A stretch of 64,000 nt of DNA from Myxacorys californica WJT36-NPBG1 (GCA_019359315.1 JAHHHO010000014.1:36614-100613), one strand, 5' to 3'; positions 1 to 12,102 are shown, counted from the stretch's first letter. The notes: generated from the sequence alone by a model not told the origin. A program made the numbers and translations.

Positions 1-663
1 AGAATACTGACTAATTGGGTTTGAAGCAGCACAAAACCCGATTGGTGGCAAGCTTCCAAGGAGTGTCTGACTTCCACACATGAAAGCGCGATACTTCGGA
101 AATTAGACAAGACTTTCAAGTTGCGCGGTTAGCGCTAAGGCGACTCCGAAGAAACCGCAGGGTGAATAAAGTAACGCAGTAATCGTTTGTGTGCCAGTGT
201 TCATAGCCAATACTATTAATCAACGTAAGTACACTTAGTTTTATATAATTTTGTACTTCCTGTCATACACAAATTCAATCACAAAGTGTCATTTCGCGGT
301 CGCTTCTTACTACTTCTTTAGGGTTTAGAGTTACGTCCAATCAGGATGCAGAAACTAAAGTCTGTTGCTTACTATAGAGGTTGCTAAGACAGAATTTCAC
401 TGCCGCGAATTTGATTGCATTTTAGACCAATAAGTTAGTAGTTGATATTTCAAAGAGCAAATTGGCGGATTTATTTACTCATTATTACTGATACTTTCAT
501 GCAAGTGAAATTAACTGGACTAGGGCTTGCGATCGCACAATAGCCTACTTGCGTTTTTGAAAGAATAATTACAGAAGCATAGTACAATCAAGATCGAGAG
601 CAGGTTCACTGCTACCATTTCTTGAGTTGCATAATCATATAGAAACGGCAATGCGAACGACAA
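1..663. other. left-edge non-coding stretch
   Basis: No reading frame of convincing length or composition is visible on either strand. The stretch is AT-rich and has a single HIP1-like core near 530. It lies downstream of the minus-strand gene that ends at 664. I see no convincing terminator, tRNA or repeat in it. Confidence 0.5.
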
Positions 664-1839
664 CTAGCGGAGTTTCTTTCGATATTTGAATGCGGCAACC
701 GATAGAAGAATACTGCATCCTGCAAACGATGCGATCGCGCCATCCGGTTCGGGTATAGGCTCCGGTGTTAGCAAATAGCCTTGCTCCTGCCCATTAACCA
801 GTCCGGTTCCGATGATCTGTCCAGCATTATTAATCCGCGTTGCCGATGAAAGCGTCCATCCCGCCTCAATCGGCAGCTGAGTGTTGAGATCAACGAGGAC
901 ACCATTTTCCCAAATCACCGCCCGTTGCTGTCCGTCAGATGTGTAGGAATAGCCCACGATTTGGCTACTGTTGTTGATACTATTGGCAACGCTTGCGAAG
1001 GGAAAAGGGCCACTGCTTCCCCCCAACGTTCCTAAATCTTGCCCGACCGTATTACGTTTAGGATCTGCCCAAAACATCGCTCGAAGCGGACTGCTGAGTG
1101 CCACGCCGATTGGACCGTAACCAACAACCTGTCCGCGATCGTTGATGCCCTTGGCTACGGTTTCTCGCGGAAAGCAATCCGTTGGGATTGGGCAATAAAC
1201 GGTTCCGGTCAGAACGATCGCCTGTTGCTCCTCTTCAAAAATGCCAACACCTGGGCCACGACGACCTGAACCAAACCGCTGCCCCGCAATTTGACCTTGG
1301 TTATTAATGCCTGTAGCCGCCTCACCTCCATTGAATTCAAATTTACTACCATCAGGGTTTTGTCCCTGACTAAAGGAACCTGACGGAACCTGTACCCCAT
1401 ACAGAATTTGTCCGCGATCGTTAATGTCAATGGCAGTGGTTGTCGGACAGGCATAACCCACACAGGAAGCATTGAGGCTAATTTGAGAAACCGTTTTGCC
1501 ATCAGTTAGAAAAACTCGATCTGAGCTGCGTGAGAAATCCAAAGGGGCATCGGTAGTGGGCTGACTAACGACCAGTCCGTCTCCTAAGATTTGCCCCGAA
1601 TTGTTGATTGCTTTTGCGGCAAACGTCGTATTGGTGACGCCAAGCTGCGACTTTAAATCCGTTAGATTGCCGCTATTCCACACATACTGTCCTCCAACTA
1701 CGTCGCCGCGATCGTTGAGATCGGCAGGCATAAACGGAATCTGTTGGACTGAGTAAAAGCTCGCCGCTGTAGCAGAGCCTGCGCCGAGCCATGCCAACAG
1801 ATTTCCGGCTACGGTGACTAGGGCAAATCTCATCGACAT
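664..1839 (-). CDS. HAF-repeat PEP-CTERM secreted protein
   Basis: A 391-residue exported protein. It has an N-terminal hydrophobic signal segment (about residues 4-25) and at least seven copies of a short motif of the form I-N-x-x-G-Q-I/V-x-G, for example INNSGQILG, INDRGQVVGY and INNAGQIIG, which is the HAF extracellular repeat. The C-terminus is a PEP-CTERM sorting signal: a PEP motif, a hydrophobic helix and a basic tail ending in YRKKLR. Family knowledge says such tails are cut by an exosortase and that the proteins are associated with the cell surface or exopolysaccharide. No exosortase is in the window. The start could equally be the ATG two codons downstream (1833). The specific function is unknown. 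Confidence 0.8.
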   Translation of the reverse strand: MSMRFALVTVAGNLLAWLGAGSATAASFYSVQQIPFMPADLNDRGDVVGGQYVWNSGNLTDLKSQLGVTNTTFAAKAINNSGQILGDGLVVSQPTTDAPLDFSRSSDRVFLTDGKTVSQISLNASCVGYACPTTTAIDINDRGQILYGVQVPSGSFSQGQNPDGSKFEFNGGEAATGINNQGQIAGQRFGSGRRGPGVGIFEEEQQAIVLTGTVYCPIPTDCFPRETVAKGINDRGQVVGYGPIGVALSSPLRAMFWADPKRNTVGQDLGTLGGSSGPFPFASVANSINNSSQIVGYSYTSDGQQRAVIWENGVLVDLNTQLPIEAGWTLSSATRINNAGQIIGTGLVNGQEQGYLLTPEPIPEPDGAIASFAGCSILLSVAAFKYRKKLR

Positions 1840-2114
1840 AGCAACGCGTTAACTCTAAAGGATGCAGGTTTCAGCGTGTCAGCAAAGCTTAATTCCTGTC
1901 ATCTCTCTGAAGACAAAATCCTGAGCGGCGTGGACTAGGACATTTGACATTTAGTTTAAGCCGTTACTCGCGAAACGGGGAGTGTGCTGACCGACAATTG
2001 GGTACGGGACTTGAGTACGGGAATCTGTTCAGAAATGGCTATCTCAACGACATTCCGCTTCGAGTAGAACTCGTTACACTAGAGAATGGTCGCCACATAA
2101 CCTCTTCATCAACT

Positions 2115-4112
2115 ATGGCAGATTTCAACATCCAAGCGCCGTTTGAACCGAAGGGCGATCAGCCAACCGCGATCGCAACACTCGCCAACTCCATTAACGC
2201 TGGGAATCGTTTTCAGACCCTCCTTGGTGCAACGGGAACCGGAAAAACGCATACGATCGCCAGGGTGATCGACAAGGTTGGTAAACCGACTCTGCTTTTA
2301 GCTCACAACAAAACGCTTGCTGCTCAGCTTTGTAACGAGTTGCGAGAATTCTTTCCTAATAACGCGGTCGAATATTTCATCAGTTACTACGACTACTATC
2401 AACCTGAAGCTTACGTTCCGGTCAGCGACACGTACATCGAAAAAACCGCATCGATCAACGATGAGATTGATATGCTGCGGCACTCCGCCACGCGATCGCT
2501 ATTTGAGCGTAAAGATGTGATCGTCGTCGCCTCAATTAGCTGCATTTATGGCCTGGGAATTCCATCGGAATATTTGAATGCCTCGATTCCTCTGCGCGTA
2601 GGGGAAGAAATCAACCAGCGTCAGATCCTGCGCGATCTTGCCTCGGTGCAGTACACCCGCAATGATTTAGATTTAGGTCGCGGAAAGTTTCGCGTCAAGG
2701 GCGACGTATTAGAAATTGGACCTGCTTACGAAGATCGGATCATCCGCGTCGAATTTTTTGGCGATGAAATTGATGCCATTCGATATGTCGATCCGGTCAC
2801 AGGCGCAACCTTGCAAAGCATGGAAGCCGTCAACGTCTATCCGGCTCGTCACTTTGTCACGCCAGAAGACCGGCTGCAATCGGCGTGCGATGAGATCGAA
2901 TTAGAACTCAAACAACGCTTAGTCGAGCTAGAAACTAACGGAAAGCTACTCGAAGCCCAACGCTTAGAGCAACGCACTCGATACGATTTAGAAGTCTTGC
3001 GAGAAGTTGGGTTTTGCAATGGGGTTGAAAACTATTCTCGACACTTAGCCGGACGGGCAGCAGGAGAGTCGCCCGAATGCTTGATTGATTATTTTCCAAA
3101 AGATTGGCTGTTGGTGATTGACGAATCTCACGTCACAATCCCTCAGATTCGAGCGATGTATAACGGCGACCAAGCGCGAAAGAGCGTCTTGATCGAGCAT
3201 GGCTTTCGCCTGCCGAGTGCTGCCGACAACCGTCCCCTCAAGGCAGAAGAATTTTGGGAAAAGGTGAACCAGTGCATATTCGTATCCGCGACTCCCGGAA
3301 ACTGGGAGCTTGAAATCTCTGAAGATCACATTGCGGAGCAAGTGATTCGACCCACTGGCGTTCTCGATCCGGAAGTGTTTGTGCGCCCGACCAATGGGCA
3401 AGTCGATGATTTGTTGCACGAAATTCAAGAGCGCGTTGCAAAACACGAACGGACGCTGATCACGACGCTGACAAAGCGGATGGCAGAAGACTTAACAGAG
3501 TACTTTCAAGAGCGCGGCGTTCGCGTTCGCTACTTGCACTCGGAGATTACCTCCATCGAGCGAATCGAGATCCTACAGGATTTACGCGAAGGCATTTTTG
3601 ATGTGTTGGTTGGTGTCAACTTGCTGAGAGAGGGACTGGATCTTCCCGAAGTCTCACTAGTCGCGATTTTAGACGCAGACAAAGAAGGATTTTTGCGGGC
3701 CGAACGATCGCTGATTCAAACGATCGGACGGGCAGCACGTCACGTCGAGGGCAAAGCGATTCTTTATGCTGATAACTATACGGACAGCATGGCGAAAGCG
3801 ATCGAGGCAACGGAGCGCCGTCGTGAGATTCAGATGAAGTACAACGAAAAGCACGGCATTGTGCCAACACCCATTATCAAGAGATCTAGCAATGCGATCT
3901 TGTCGTTTCTAGACGTTTCTCGTCGATTAAATGCTCAAGAACTGGATCAAGTCTACGAACATGCCAACGACATTCCCCTTGAGAACATTCCGACTCTGAT
4001 CACTCAGCTAGAGGCCCAGATGAAGGACGCCGCCAAAAAGATGGAGTTTGAGGACGCCGCTAAATACCGCGACAAAATCAAACACTTGCGCGATAAGCTG
4101 CTGGGGCATTAA
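2115..4112 (+). CDS. uvrB: UvrABC excinuclease subunit B
   Basis: A 665-residue nucleotide-excision-repair helicase-like subunit that receives damaged DNA from UvrA and recruits UvrC. Visible motifs are the Walker A GATGTGKT, the damage-probing beta-hairpin region [12 protein letters not shown], the DEAD-like box DESH, the C-terminal helicase motifs ([21 protein letters not shown]) and a C-terminal UVR domain with [11 protein letters not shown]. The frame stays open upstream to 1944. The family N-terminus, with [16 protein letters not shown], begins at the ATG at 2115, so the extra 57 codons are probably not translated. The length is normal for UvrB. The gene stands alone on the plus strand. 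Confidence 0.97.
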   Translation: MADFNIQAPFEPKGDQPTAIATLANSINAGNRFQTLLGATGTGKTHTIARVIDKVGKPTLLLAHNKTLAAQLCNELREFFPNNAVEYFISYYDYYQPEAYVPVSDTYIEKTASINDEIDMLRHSATRSLFERKDVIVVASISCIYGLGIPSEYLNASIPLRVGEEINQRQILRDLASVQYTRNDLDLGRGKFRVKGDVLEIGPAYEDRIIRVEFFGDEIDAIRYVDPVTGATLQSMEAVNVYPARHFVTPEDRLQSACDEIELELKQRLVELETNGKLLEAQRLEQRTRYDLEVLREVGFCNGVENYSRHLAGRAAGESPECLIDYFPKDWLLVIDESHVTIPQIRAMYNGDQARKSVLIEHGFRLPSAADNRPLKAEEFWEKVNQCIFVSATPGNWELEISEDHIAEQVIRPTGVLDPEVFVRPTNGQVDDLLHEIQERVAKHERTLITTLTKRMAEDLTEYFQERGVRVRYLHSEITSIERIEILQDLREGIFDVLVGVNLLREGLDLPEVSLVAILDADKEGFLRAERSLIQTIGRAARHVEGKAILYADNYTDSMAKAIEATERRREIQMKYNEKHGIVPTPIIKRSSNAILSFLDVSRRLNAQELDQVYEHANDIPLENIPTLITQLEAQMKDAAKKMEFEDAAKYRDKIKHLRDKLLGH

Positions 4113-4200
4113 TACTTTCTACTCGCCAGCGTCTCTTTGCAGCATCGTTCCATCGCTTAGGGCACACTATGGCTGTTCAAGGGGCGATGGAGTATTAATT

Positions 4201-5226
4201 ATGTTGGGTTTACCTGTGCGCATGGGGATCGGTCTCAGTTCTGTAGTGTTGGCTCTTGGTATTTCTTCTGTGACCCGCGCCCAAACGCTGCCTTATACTC
4301 CCATCGCTCCGCCGCCAATACCGACTACTTCTACCCAGGACAACAACGCTACCGAAGAATTTCGGGTCAGCGCCTCGCAGCGTGACTTTAAAGGAAACCT
4401 TTGGATTGCAACACCTTTTGGGGTTGCAAAACTTGACCCCAACACAGGTCGAGTGTTGGCAAGAGTGCCGCTCCCGAATCTTGCGATCGCCGCGATCGCG
4501 CAAGATCGTGTCGGGCGAATTTGGGTCGGAACTTACGAAGGCATTTGGCGCATCGATCCACGTACCAATCAGGTGACGGCTCAAACCATCACGCTTCCCT
4601 CTAACCGAGTATTATCGATGCTCGTCGATCAACGGGGCTATCTCTGGGTGGGAACCGACCAAGGCTTGGTCTTAGTCAGCCCAGACAAAGGACTTGTGAT
4701 GACGACTTTGAAAGAACTACCCGGGGTCAGTGCCAATGCACTCAGCCTAGATTCTGAAGGTCAACTTTGGGTTGGTACATTAGAAGGACTTGTCCAAGTC
4801 GATACGGCCAGCGCTCAAGTCCTGCATGCAATGAGTGGAATCTCAGGCGGCTCTGTTCAGACCCTGGCGTTAGATTCTAAGGGTTCGCTATGGGCAGGCA
4901 CTCCCAGTGGTTTAGTGGAAATTAATCCTCTAGACGGGAAAATTGTGCGATCGCTCACTCAATTGAGAGGACGAAATGTTCTATCCCTCGGAACCGATCA
5001 AGTGGGCAGCGTTTGGGCTGGAACGAGCCAAGGATTATTTCGGGTCAATCCTGGCAATGGTGCGATCGTCGGTCAGGTTCCAAACTTACCATCAAGCCGA
5101 GTACTGACCCTATCTCCTGACACAGGCAACAAACTTTGGGTCGGCACAACCGAAGGACTGGCGTGGGTCAGTATGACGACCTACCAAACCAAGCCTCACA
5201 TCATGTTCAGCCATCGTTCCCCCTAA
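4201..5226 (+). CDS. secreted beta-propeller protein (regulator-propeller repeats)
   Basis: A 341-residue protein with an N-terminal signal peptide (hydrophobic stretch ending in TRAQ, about residue 27). Seven to eight repeats of about 40 residues follow, each with a core such as LWVGTxxGLxxVD or IWVGTYEGIWRIDP. These match the two-component-regulator propeller repeat family, which usually forms seven-bladed sensor propellers. No histidine kinase or membrane anchor is fused here, so it is probably a free periplasmic propeller with an unknown ligand. The frame is open back to 4048 inside uvrB, but the signal peptide starts at the ATG at 4201. panB follows on the same strand after about 60 bp. 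Confidence 0.8.
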   Translation: MLGLPVRMGIGLSSVVLALGISSVTRAQTLPYTPIAPPPIPTTSTQDNNATEEFRVSASQRDFKGNLWIATPFGVAKLDPNTGRVLARVPLPNLAIAAIAQDRVGRIWVGTYEGIWRIDPRTNQVTAQTITLPSNRVLSMLVDQRGYLWVGTDQGLVLVSPDKGLVMTTLKELPGVSANALSLDSEGQLWVGTLEGLVQVDTASAQVLHAMSGISGGSVQTLALDSKGSLWAGTPSGLVEINPLDGKIVRSLTQLRGRNVLSLGTDQVGSVWAGTSQGLFRVNPGNGAIVGQVPNLPSSRVLTLSPDTGNKLWVGTTEGLAWVSMTTYQTKPHIMFSHRSP

Positions 5227-5290
5227 CGAGCAGAGTAAAATAGAACTAATCTACCCGTAATTTGAGCAACTCCAAATTACGACTTACGCT

Positions 5291-6067
5291 ATGCTTACTC
5301 CGCAGCAACTCATTCAGTGGAAGCAGCAAGGACGGGCGATCGCAGTCCTTACCGCTTGGGACTATGCCATTGCCCAGATTTTGGATCAAGCAGGCGTCGA
5401 TGTGATCTTGGTCGGCGATTCGTTAGCAATGGTGGCCTTAGGACATGAAACAACACTGCCGCTCACACTAGAGGAAACACTGCATCACGCAAAAGCAGTT
5501 TGTCGCGGGGTCAAGCAGGCATTAGTGGTTGTCGATTTGCCATTCATGAGTTATCAAGAAAGTCCGCAGCAGGCAATTCGATCGGCAGGGCGTGTGCTGA
5601 AAGAAACTGGCGCAGGCGGCGTCAAGCTCGAAGGCGGTCATCCTGCGATGGCAGAAACCGTTGCTAAACTTGTTCACATTGGCATTCCGGTCATGGGACA
5701 TGTTGGGTTAACGCCTCAGTCTGTCCGGCAAACAGGCTTTCGTCAGCAAGGAAAATCTAGTGAAGACCGTGAGCGGATTGTGGCAGAAGCGATCGCGCTC
5801 GAGCAAGCAGGCGCATTCTCGATTGTGTTAGAACACATTCCATCGGATCTAGCCAAAACAATTAGCGAGAAATTGGTGATTCCCACAATTGGGATCGGAG
5901 CGGGAAACCAATGCGATGGTCAAGTCCTTGTCACATCGGATGTGTTGGGGCTGGGCACATGGAAGCCAAAGTTTGCAAAGTCCTATCTCAATTTATATGA
6001 ATTGATTACGACAGCGACGCAGGAGTATTGTGGCGAGGTGCGATCGCATCAATTCCCAGAAGCCTAA
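5291..6067 (+). CDS. panB: 3-methyl-2-oxobutanoate hydroxymethyltransferase
   Basis: A 258-residue ketopantoate hydroxymethyltransferase. It transfers a hydroxymethyl group from methylene-THF to 2-oxoisovalerate, the first committed step of pantothenate and CoA synthesis. Family landmarks are [35 protein letters not shown] (metal-binding Asp), the KLEGG motif, GHVGLTPQS and [15 protein letters not shown]. The length is normal. It lies 60 bp after the propeller gene on the same strand and converges on ndhD, with a terminator between them. Confidence 0.96.
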   Translation: MLTPQQLIQWKQQGRAIAVLTAWDYAIAQILDQAGVDVILVGDSLAMVALGHETTLPLTLEETLHHAKAVCRGVKQALVVVDLPFMSYQESPQQAIRSAGRVLKETGAGGVKLEGGHPAMAETVAKLVHIGIPVMGHVGLTPQSVRQTGFRQQGKSSEDRERIVAEAIALEQAGAFSIVLEHIPSDLAKTISEKLVIPTIGIGAGNQCDGQVLVTSDVLGLGTWKPKFAKSYLNLYELITTATQEYCGEVRSHQFPEA

Positions 6068-6125
6068 TCACCATTGCACCACTTAAAAAATATGGGTTGG
6101 AGTTAGAAAACGTCTGGGTAAGTCT

Positions 6126-6152
6126 AAAAAAACCTGGAGGTTACCCCCCAGG
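6126..6152 (-). terminator. intrinsic terminator of ndhD
   Basis: Read on the minus strand, CCTGG/CCAGG arms (6148-6152 and 6133-6137), extended by a further GG/CC pairing across one mismatch, are followed directly by seven T residues (6126-6132). It lies 25 bp past the ndhD stop codon. Confidence 0.8.
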
Positions 6153-6176
6153 CGTGCAGCAATATTTATGAGAGAT

Positions 6177-7781
6177 TTACTTGACCATGCCTAAAAGCTC
6201 AGCATTTGCAGCAGGCAGCTTTGGCGCGATCGAAAACTGAGGCAAATCTTGATACGCTTGGCTAGCAATTACTGGAACTGCATTGCGCGCATGACTTGCA
6301 ATCGCAACTGTTTTCACGTCATAAGTTTGAGTCGCCAGCTTTGGATATAAGCCGATCCCAATGATTGGCAGTAGCAGGCAAGCCGCAATGAAAAACTCTC
6401 TTGGCTTCGCATCTAACACAATGTTCTGCACAATCGCTTTGCCTTCTTTGCCGTAGAACATTTCGCGCAGCATCGAAAGCAGGTAAATCGGCGTAATGAT
6501 CAGACCCACCGCTGCTAGTAGAACCACAACTCCCTTAAAGGCAGAAGTGTAAGCATCGCTCGTGGTGAAGCCTAAGAAAATTGCCAATTCCCCGACAAAG
6601 CCGCTCATTCCAGGCAACGCCAAGGATGCCATTGAACACATGGTAAATAGAGCAAAGGTTGTCGGCATCTTCTTCGCCAATCCGCCCATGTCATCCATGT
6701 TGAGGGTGTGGGTGCGATCGTAGACAATTCCAGCCAAGAAGAACAACGCGGGTGCAATCAATCCGTGGGAGAGCATTTGTAGCACTGCCCCATTCATACC
6801 CAATTCAGTAAATGAGGCAATTCCCAACAGCACAAAGCCCATGTGAGAGATCGACGAATACGCCATCCGACGCTTCAGATTTCGCTGAGCAAAAGACGCC
6901 AATGCTCCGTAAATAATATTGACAATACCGAGAATCGCCAGAATTGGGGCGAAGTAAACATGAGCATGAGGCAACATTTCCACATTCATGCGAATGAGGG
7001 CATAGCCACCCATCTTTAGCAATACTCCAGCCAGAATCATCGAAACCGGAGCCGATGCTTCACCATGAGCATCCGGTAACCATGTGTGAAGCGGGAAGAT
7101 AGGTAACTTGACGCCATAGGCAATCAACAGTCCAGCATAAACACACAGCTCAAACGGCAAGGAGTATTCCTTCAAGCCCAACTCATGCAGGTTAAAGGTA
7201 ACCACATCGCCCGAAAATGCCATTGCTAAAGCAGCGACCAGAATGAAGATAGAACCAACTGCCGTATAAAGAATAAATTTAGTACCTGCGTAGAGCCGCT
7301 TCGGGCCACCCCAAATCGAAATCAGGATGTAGACCGGAACCAGTTCAACTTCCCACATGAGAAAGAACTGAATCATATCTTGAGCGCAGAAAACGCCAAT
7401 CTGAGCGGAATACATCACTAGCATCAGAAAATAAAAAAGCCTGGGCTTTTCTTTCACCTGCCAGGCTGCCAGCATCGATAAAGTTGTAACTAATCCCGCT
7501 AAAACAACCAGCGGCATCGAGATTCCATCCACCGCAACCGACCAATTAATACCAACTTGTGGCACCCAAGCATAGCTCTCAGCCAATTGGAAGTCAGGAT
7601 TTTGAAAGTCGTAGTGGCTCCAAACCGCGTAGACCAAGAGCGCAAAATCAAGCAGTCCAACGCCCAAAGCGTACCAGCGTACTGTTTTGCCTTGTTTGTC
7701 TGGCAGGATCGGGATTAAGAGAGAGGCTACCAGGGGCAGCAGGATTAGGGTCGTTAGCCAAGGAAAAGAGGTACTCACCAT
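6177..7781 (-). CDS. ndhD: NADH dehydrogenase-like complex (NDH-1) subunit 4
   Basis: A 534-residue polytopic membrane subunit of the NDH-1 proton-pumping module, homologous to bacterial NuoM. Characteristic segments are [21 protein letters not shown], the lysine/histidine helix [26 protein letters not shown] and [13 protein letters not shown]. The N-terminus [20 protein letters not shown] resembles NdhD1-type proteins (respiratory and cyclic electron flow), but paralogue assignment is tentative. The frame is open 19 codons further upstream, but the family start is the ATG at 7781. It is a single gene, without ndhF beside it. Confidence 0.94.
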   Translation of the reverse strand: MVSTSFPWLTTLILLPLVASLLIPILPDKQGKTVRWYALGVGLLDFALLVYAVWSHYDFQNPDFQLAESYAWVPQVGINWSVAVDGISMPLVVLAGLVTTLSMLAAWQVKEKPRLFYFLMLVMYSAQIGVFCAQDMIQFFLMWEVELVPVYILISIWGGPKRLYAGTKFILYTAVGSIFILVAALAMAFSGDVVTFNLHELGLKEYSLPFELCVYAGLLIAYGVKLPIFPLHTWLPDAHGEASAPVSMILAGVLLKMGGYALIRMNVEMLPHAHVYFAPILAILGIVNIIYGALASFAQRNLKRRMAYSSISHMGFVLLGIASFTELGMNGAVLQMLSHGLIAPALFFLAGIVYDRTHTLNMDDMGGLAKKMPTTFALFTMCSMASLALPGMSGFVGELAIFLGFTTSDAYTSAFKGVVVLLAAVGLIITPIYLLSMLREMFYGKEGKAIVQNIVLDAKPREFFIAACLLLPIIGIGLYPKLATQTYDVKTVAIASHARNAVPVIASQAYQDLPQFSIAPKLPAANAELLGMVK

Positions 7782-7838
7782 GAGAACTGAAACCAGGTTT
7801 GTAGGGATGTAGAGAGGTCGGTTCGATGTGAAGCACAC

Positions 7839-8332
7839 CTAATCAATCCGCAGAGAGGCTCGTGTATCGGGTGAAGCAAGAGGCTGTAGTGTGCCAAATC
7901 TTTAGATCGATAGTGAGCTAGGCAGGATTCGCGGGTGAATCGAAGTGTCTCAAGGCGAGGCGGTGACTATCCACAAATCCCGCAATTCAATAAACCAAAA
8001 GGCTTTATTGAGCGGATCGAGAAAGGAGGAGGTTAACCCAATGAGGATTAATACCTACTGACCCATCTTACTCTAGTTTGATGAAGTTTATTAAACTTTA
8101 AAAACAGAGTGTGACGGTTTTTTGATTGAAAGTTTGCGTTTAAGAAGGCGCGATCGCTGAATTTGCCGATCCAGTAAGCTATGAAACTAATCCCTCTCGG
8201 CTGAAAGCGTCTACTTTCACGCTGCTTAACAATCGTTCACATTATAGGCGTGTGTTTTTGAATCGCGTAAAAACTTAATATTTGGCTAAATCCTTGATAG
8301 GCAAACCGTTCCGTCTATAAGATTAGGCATAG
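7839..8332. other. ndhD upstream intergenic region
   Basis: About 500 bp between ndhD and the comB terminator, with no convincing gene. It presumably carries the ndhD promoter and a long 5' leader. A strong Shine-Dalgarno-like AAGGAGGAGGT on the plus strand (about 8022) is followed at 8041 by only six codons and a stop. Confidence 0.5.
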
Positions 8333-8365
8333 AAAAAGAGAGGCAAGCACTTGCCTCTCTTTTTT
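8333..8365 (-). terminator. bidirectional hairpin terminator downstream of comB
   Basis: A near-perfect stem GAGAGGCAA/TTGCCTCTC (8338-8346 and 8351-8359) has an A-run on its left and a T-run on its right, so it could terminate in both directions. On the minus strand it lies about 110 bp past the comB stop. Confidence 0.8.
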
Positions 8366-8475
8366 AGTTGAAACAGAACTTTACTTAAGGTTCTTGCGAA
8401 AAGTTCTAATGATACCTAAATTCATCAGCTGCCAAAAATTGGCACTCTTATCGCCCTAGCTGAAACTTCCTCAGA

Positions 8476-9213
8476 CTAGCTGTTTTTCACCAACACTCCA
8501 ATCTCACGCTGAATTGGCACAACATCTAGCACATCTAATCCTGCGCAATATTTCAAATCGTCATGGCAGTCGAGTTTAAGCAAGCGCTTACCGTGACTGG
8601 CATAGTGCAAGAGTTCCAATAAATTCTCTTTCCACTGCTGATAGAGAGTCACTGCGCCCACGACTTCATCGTTGCCCGTGATCTCCTCTAGTGAGCAATC
8701 AAGCCTTTCAGCTAGAGTATGCGCGATCGCACCTGCACAGACTGTATCTTCTAACGCAAACGAGCCTTCCCATCCTGCGTTCACAATCCATACGGTATCC
8801 GGTTGCTGCTTGAGCAAATATTCAACGATCGCCTTGCGGTTAATCAACGCTGCCGCTAAAACGGTTGGCGATGCCTGAATCTTCTGAAGCGCTCGCGTTC
8901 CATTCGTTGTGCTAATGAAAAGACGCTTTTCATTCATTAACTGAGGCGTGCAGTCAAGCGGAGAATTTCCTAAATCGCAGCCTACCACCTTGCTGCCACC
9001 GCGCTCGCCTGCCCGTAACCGTTTCTCTGGCATCCAGCTTTCGCTTTCATGCATCAGCTTGTCCAGATCGCTAAAGACTTGAACCGCTTCGGCTCCTACC
9101 GCTAATGCCGTTGCGATCGTGCTTGTTGCTCTCAACACATCGATTGCGATCGCGCAATCAGCATAATTTTGGTCAGGAGTGAGTTCAGGAGTATGAAAAA
9201 CGCAAAGTTTCAT
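8476..9213 (-). CDS. comB: 2-phosphosulfolactate phosphatase family protein
   Basis: A 245-residue ComB-family phosphatase. In methanogens ComB hydrolyses 2-phosphosulfolactate in coenzyme M synthesis. Cyanobacterial homologues are widespread but their substrate is not established, so the activity here is a family inference. Landmarks are [24 protein letters not shown] and [19 protein letters not shown], all in the expected order. The start is set at the ATG at 9213 ([10 protein letters not shown]), because the eight upstream codons are not family-like. It is monocistronic between ndhD and recA on the minus strand. Confidence 0.85.
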   Translation of the reverse strand: MKLCVFHTPELTPDQNYADCAIAIDVLRATSTIATALAVGAEAVQVFSDLDKLMHESESWMPEKRLRAGERGGSKVVGCDLGNSPLDCTPQLMNEKRLFISTTNGTRALQKIQASPTVLAAALINRKAIVEYLLKQQPDTVWIVNAGWEGSFALEDTVCAGAIAHTLAERLDCSLEEITGNDEVVGAVTLYQQWKENLLELLHYASHGKRLLKLDCHDDLKYCAGLDVLDVVPIQREIGVLVKNS

Positions 9214-9405
9214 AGTGTCAAAAAGACTGCGGAGCAAAGGTATACGGATTAAGCAGTGATGTAGAAGCCGGAAATTGTCACAGTTTCAGAATACTGGATA
9301 CTTCGCGGATCAACGCAACTATTCTTAATCCATAACAATAGAGTAAAAGCAATGCTTGTAACACTCAGAATTGGTTTTTCCTCAAGTTTGATTCCTAATA
9401 CTCGA

Positions 9406-9429
9406 AAGGGTAGGCAACCGCCTACCCTT
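9406..9429 (-). terminator. hairpin downstream of recA
   Basis: The stem AAGGGTAGGC/GCCTACCCTT (9406-9415 and 9420-9429) has a 4-nt loop and lies about 70 bp past the recA stop. Only a short T tract follows it on the minus strand, so it may be a weak terminator or a 3'-end stabiliser. Confidence 0.6.
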
Positions 9430-9496
9430 GTACTCTTTAAACCATCAACTTAAAGCATCAACGCGCTTTTGCAAGTTTCTGTGAGGCAAACTGCGC

Positions 9497-10567
9497 TTAT
9501 TCTTCTAGCTCATCATCGTCGATATCATGCTCATCGACTATGCCAACCGTGTTCGCCGAAACCTCTGCGCCCATTTCTAGCTTCTCGCGCACCAGTTTCT
9601 CAACTTCCACGGCAAACTCAGGCTTTTCTTCCATGTACTTAATGGCATTGTCGCGACCTTGGCTAATATTGTCGCCGTTGTAGCTATACCAAGCCCCCTT
9701 GCGAACCACAACGCCCGTTTCTTCTGCCATGTCAATCAGGCAGCCCAAGGTCGAGATACCCTTACCAAAGATGATGTCAAACTCCGCAATACGGAATGGC
9801 GGCGCGACTTTATTCTTCGCGACTTTCACCTTGGCGCGAGTGCCATACTCTTCGTTGCCCTTCTTCAGCGTTTGAATCCGGCGAATGTCGAGTCGCACCG
9901 AGGCGTAATACTTCAGCGCTTGTCCACCCGTGGTCGTCTCAGGGCTACCATAAGTAACGCCAATCTTCTGACGCAACTGGTTGATAAATACCACCGTACA
10001 GCCAGACTTACCAATGTTTCCGGTAATCTTGCGCAAGGCTTGGCTCATCAGACGCGCTTGCAGACCCATGTGAGAATCGCCCATCTCACCTTCAATCTCA
10101 GCGCGAGGAACGAGAGCGGCTACCGAGTCGATGACCACGATGTCTACCGCCGTCGATCGCACCAACTGATCAACGATTTCTAACGCAGCTTCTCCAGTAT
10201 CCGGCTGAGACACTAACAGATTATCAATGTCTACCCCTAAGTTAGCGGCATACGCCGGGTCAAGGGCATGTTCTGCATCGACATACGCGGCTACGCCACC
10301 AGCTTTCTGAACTTCTGCCACGGCATGAAGCGCGATCGTCGTTTTACCCGAACTTTCAGGACCGTAAACCTCAATCACTCGACCTTTGGGCAAGCCACCA
10401 CCAAGTGCTAGATCCAGCGTCAGTGCGCCACTCGAGATCGTTTCCACCTTCATTCGGGTGGCATCGCCCAAGCGCATAATGCTGCCTTTACCGAAGTTGC
10501 GCTCAATTTGAGTCAGCACCATGGTTAGTGCTTTTTGCTTATCAGAACTCTCTGTTTTTGTTGCCAT
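9497..10567 (-). CDS. recA: recombinase RecA
   Basis: A 356-residue homologous-recombination ATPase. It shows Walker [10 protein letters not shown], the Walker B region [12 protein letters not shown], the allosteric segment [11 protein letters not shown] with loop L2 ([22 protein letters not shown]), and an acidic C-terminal tail ([12 protein letters not shown]), which in RecA modulates DNA binding. Length and start ([14 protein letters not shown]) are standard. It is divergent from xseA across a 195-bp spacer. I did not find a convincing LexA box in that spacer by eye. Confidence 0.98.
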   Translation of the reverse strand: MATKTESSDKQKALTMVLTQIERNFGKGSIMRLGDATRMKVETISSGALTLDLALGGGLPKGRVIEVYGPESSGKTTIALHAVAEVQKAGGVAAYVDAEHALDPAYAANLGVDIDNLLVSQPDTGEAALEIVDQLVRSTAVDIVVIDSVAALVPRAEIEGEMGDSHMGLQARLMSQALRKITGNIGKSGCTVVFINQLRQKIGVTYGSPETTTGGQALKYYASVRLDIRRIQTLKKGNEEYGTRAKVKVAKNKVAPPFRIAEFDIIFGKGISTLGCLIDMAEETGVVVRKGAWYSYNGDNISQGRDNAIKYMEEKPEFAVEVEKLVREKLEMGAEVSANTVGIVDEHDIDDDELEE

Positions 10568-10762
10568 TAGCGCCTCAGAAAATGAAAGTATGGGGTGGGG
10601 GAAAGAATGGTCGAGGTTAGGTATGACTAATATCTAACAACTAAGATGAAGGACGAACAACTCATTCTCAATCTTATGTAGCATGGAAGCAGCTATTCTA
10701 CGATTTGCTCAGTAAAGTTGCTCGGTAAGGTGTAAATCTGCTCTTCTTCCAGGGTACACACG

Positions 10763-12016
10763 ATGACCTCTAATTTGCCGTCTTTACTGGTGCCAGATAC
10801 CGCCCTTTCTGTGGCGGGTCTCACGGCATACATCCAACTCCTGCTCGAGGAAGATGATCAGCTGCGCCAAGTTTGGATCACGGGAGAAGTATCGAGCGCA
10901 ACGCAATACAAGAGTGGCTTGTTTTTCACGCTGCAAGACCCGGATGCTAAAGCCGCAATTAGTTGTGTGATCTGGAACAGTCAGTTGCATAAGTTAGCGA
11001 CGTTACCGGTTCAGGGAGAGCAGTTTATTTTGCTGGGTCGGGTGCATGTACAACCCCATCGTGGTACTTACCAATTGATTGTGTGGCAAGCCCTGCCCGC
11101 AGGAGAAGGGTTAAGAGCATTGCGCTACCGCCAACTGCGGGATCGCTTAGAGGCAGAAGGACTGTTCGACCCAGAGCGAAAGCGTCCTCTACCGCTTCAT
11201 CCGCAAACTGTAGCCGTTGTCACCTCACCCCAAGCTGCAGCTTGGGGTGATATCCAACGCACTCTAAAGCGCCGCTATCCAGGATTGCGTGTCCTGTTCT
11301 CTCCGGCACTTGTCCAAGGAGATCAGGCTCCTGCGTCTATTGTGGCTGCGATCGCTCGAGTCGAACGCGATAATAGAGCAGATGTACTAATTCTATCACG
11401 CGGTGGCGGTGCGAGCGAGGATATGGCCTGTTTTGATCATGAAATTGTGGTACGAGCGGTGGCAAACTGCCCCATTCCGGTGATTGCGGGGATTGGGCAT
11501 CAGCGTGACGAGTCGTTGGCGGATTTAGCAGCGGATGTTCATGTCCACACGCCCACTGCTGCTGCTGAACTCGCGGTTCCTTGTCTTGCAGATTTGCGGG
11601 TTGAGCATGGGGAGCGGCTAAACGCGTTAAACCAGGCTGTGAACAGATATCTGAGCAGTGAGCGCGATCGCGTGCAGACAATGCGCGATCGCTTCGGTCG
11701 ATTAAAGCTCGATCGGCTGCTTAAACAAGAGTATCAAGTCGTGTCCTGGCTACAGCAACGGCTGATTCAATCTACTCAACGTCGCTTTCAATCCGCGCAG
11801 CAACATCATCAGATGCTGCAAGAAAAATTGACGACTCTTGATCCTCAAGCCGTCTTGCAGCGAGGCTATGCGGTTGTAAGGCAGGGGAACGGCGGAATTG
11901 TCCGATCAATCAATGATGTAAATCAGAACGAAAATTTAACCATTCAACTTGGTCAAGGGCACATTAAGGTTACAGTCACGGATGTATCAGGTGCTTCACC
12001 CAAGTTCTCTAAATAG
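10763..12016 (+). CDS. xseA: exodeoxyribonuclease VII large subunit
   Basis: A 417-residue XseA: an N-terminal OB-fold (about 1-110, with [23 protein letters not shown]), then the catalytic domain with [51 protein letters not shown] and HTPTAAAE, then a coiled-coil tail. Exonuclease VII degrades single-stranded DNA from both ends to short oligonucleotides. The small-subunit gene follows 86 bp downstream, as expected. Confidence 0.95.
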   Translation: MTSNLPSLLVPDTALSVAGLTAYIQLLLEEDDQLRQVWITGEVSSATQYKSGLFFTLQDPDAKAAISCVIWNSQLHKLATLPVQGEQFILLGRVHVQPHRGTYQLIVWQALPAGEGLRALRYRQLRDRLEAEGLFDPERKRPLPLHPQTVAVVTSPQAAAWGDIQRTLKRRYPGLRVLFSPALVQGDQAPASIVAAIARVERDNRADVLILSRGGGASEDMACFDHEIVVRAVANCPIPVIAGIGHQRDESLADLAADVHVHTPTAAAELAVPCLADLRVEHGERLNALNQAVNRYLSSERDRVQTMRDRFGRLKLDRLLKQEYQVVSWLQQRLIQSTQRRFQSAQQHHQMLQEKLTTLDPQAVLQRGYAVVRQGNGGIVRSINDVNQNENLTIQLGQGHIKVTVTDVSGASPKFSK

Positions 12017-12102
12017 GGACTAACAAAGAAGAGAACGCCCACTTCGCTTGTTTTTGGGGTAACGTATGGCTAAGTCCCAAAACTGCTGCTAAGGTAACTC
12101 GC

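Noticed and set aside
8022..8062. Strong Shine-Dalgarno followed by a six-codon leader frame
   Set aside because: No gene follows on the plus strand, so a leader peptide has no target; probably chance.
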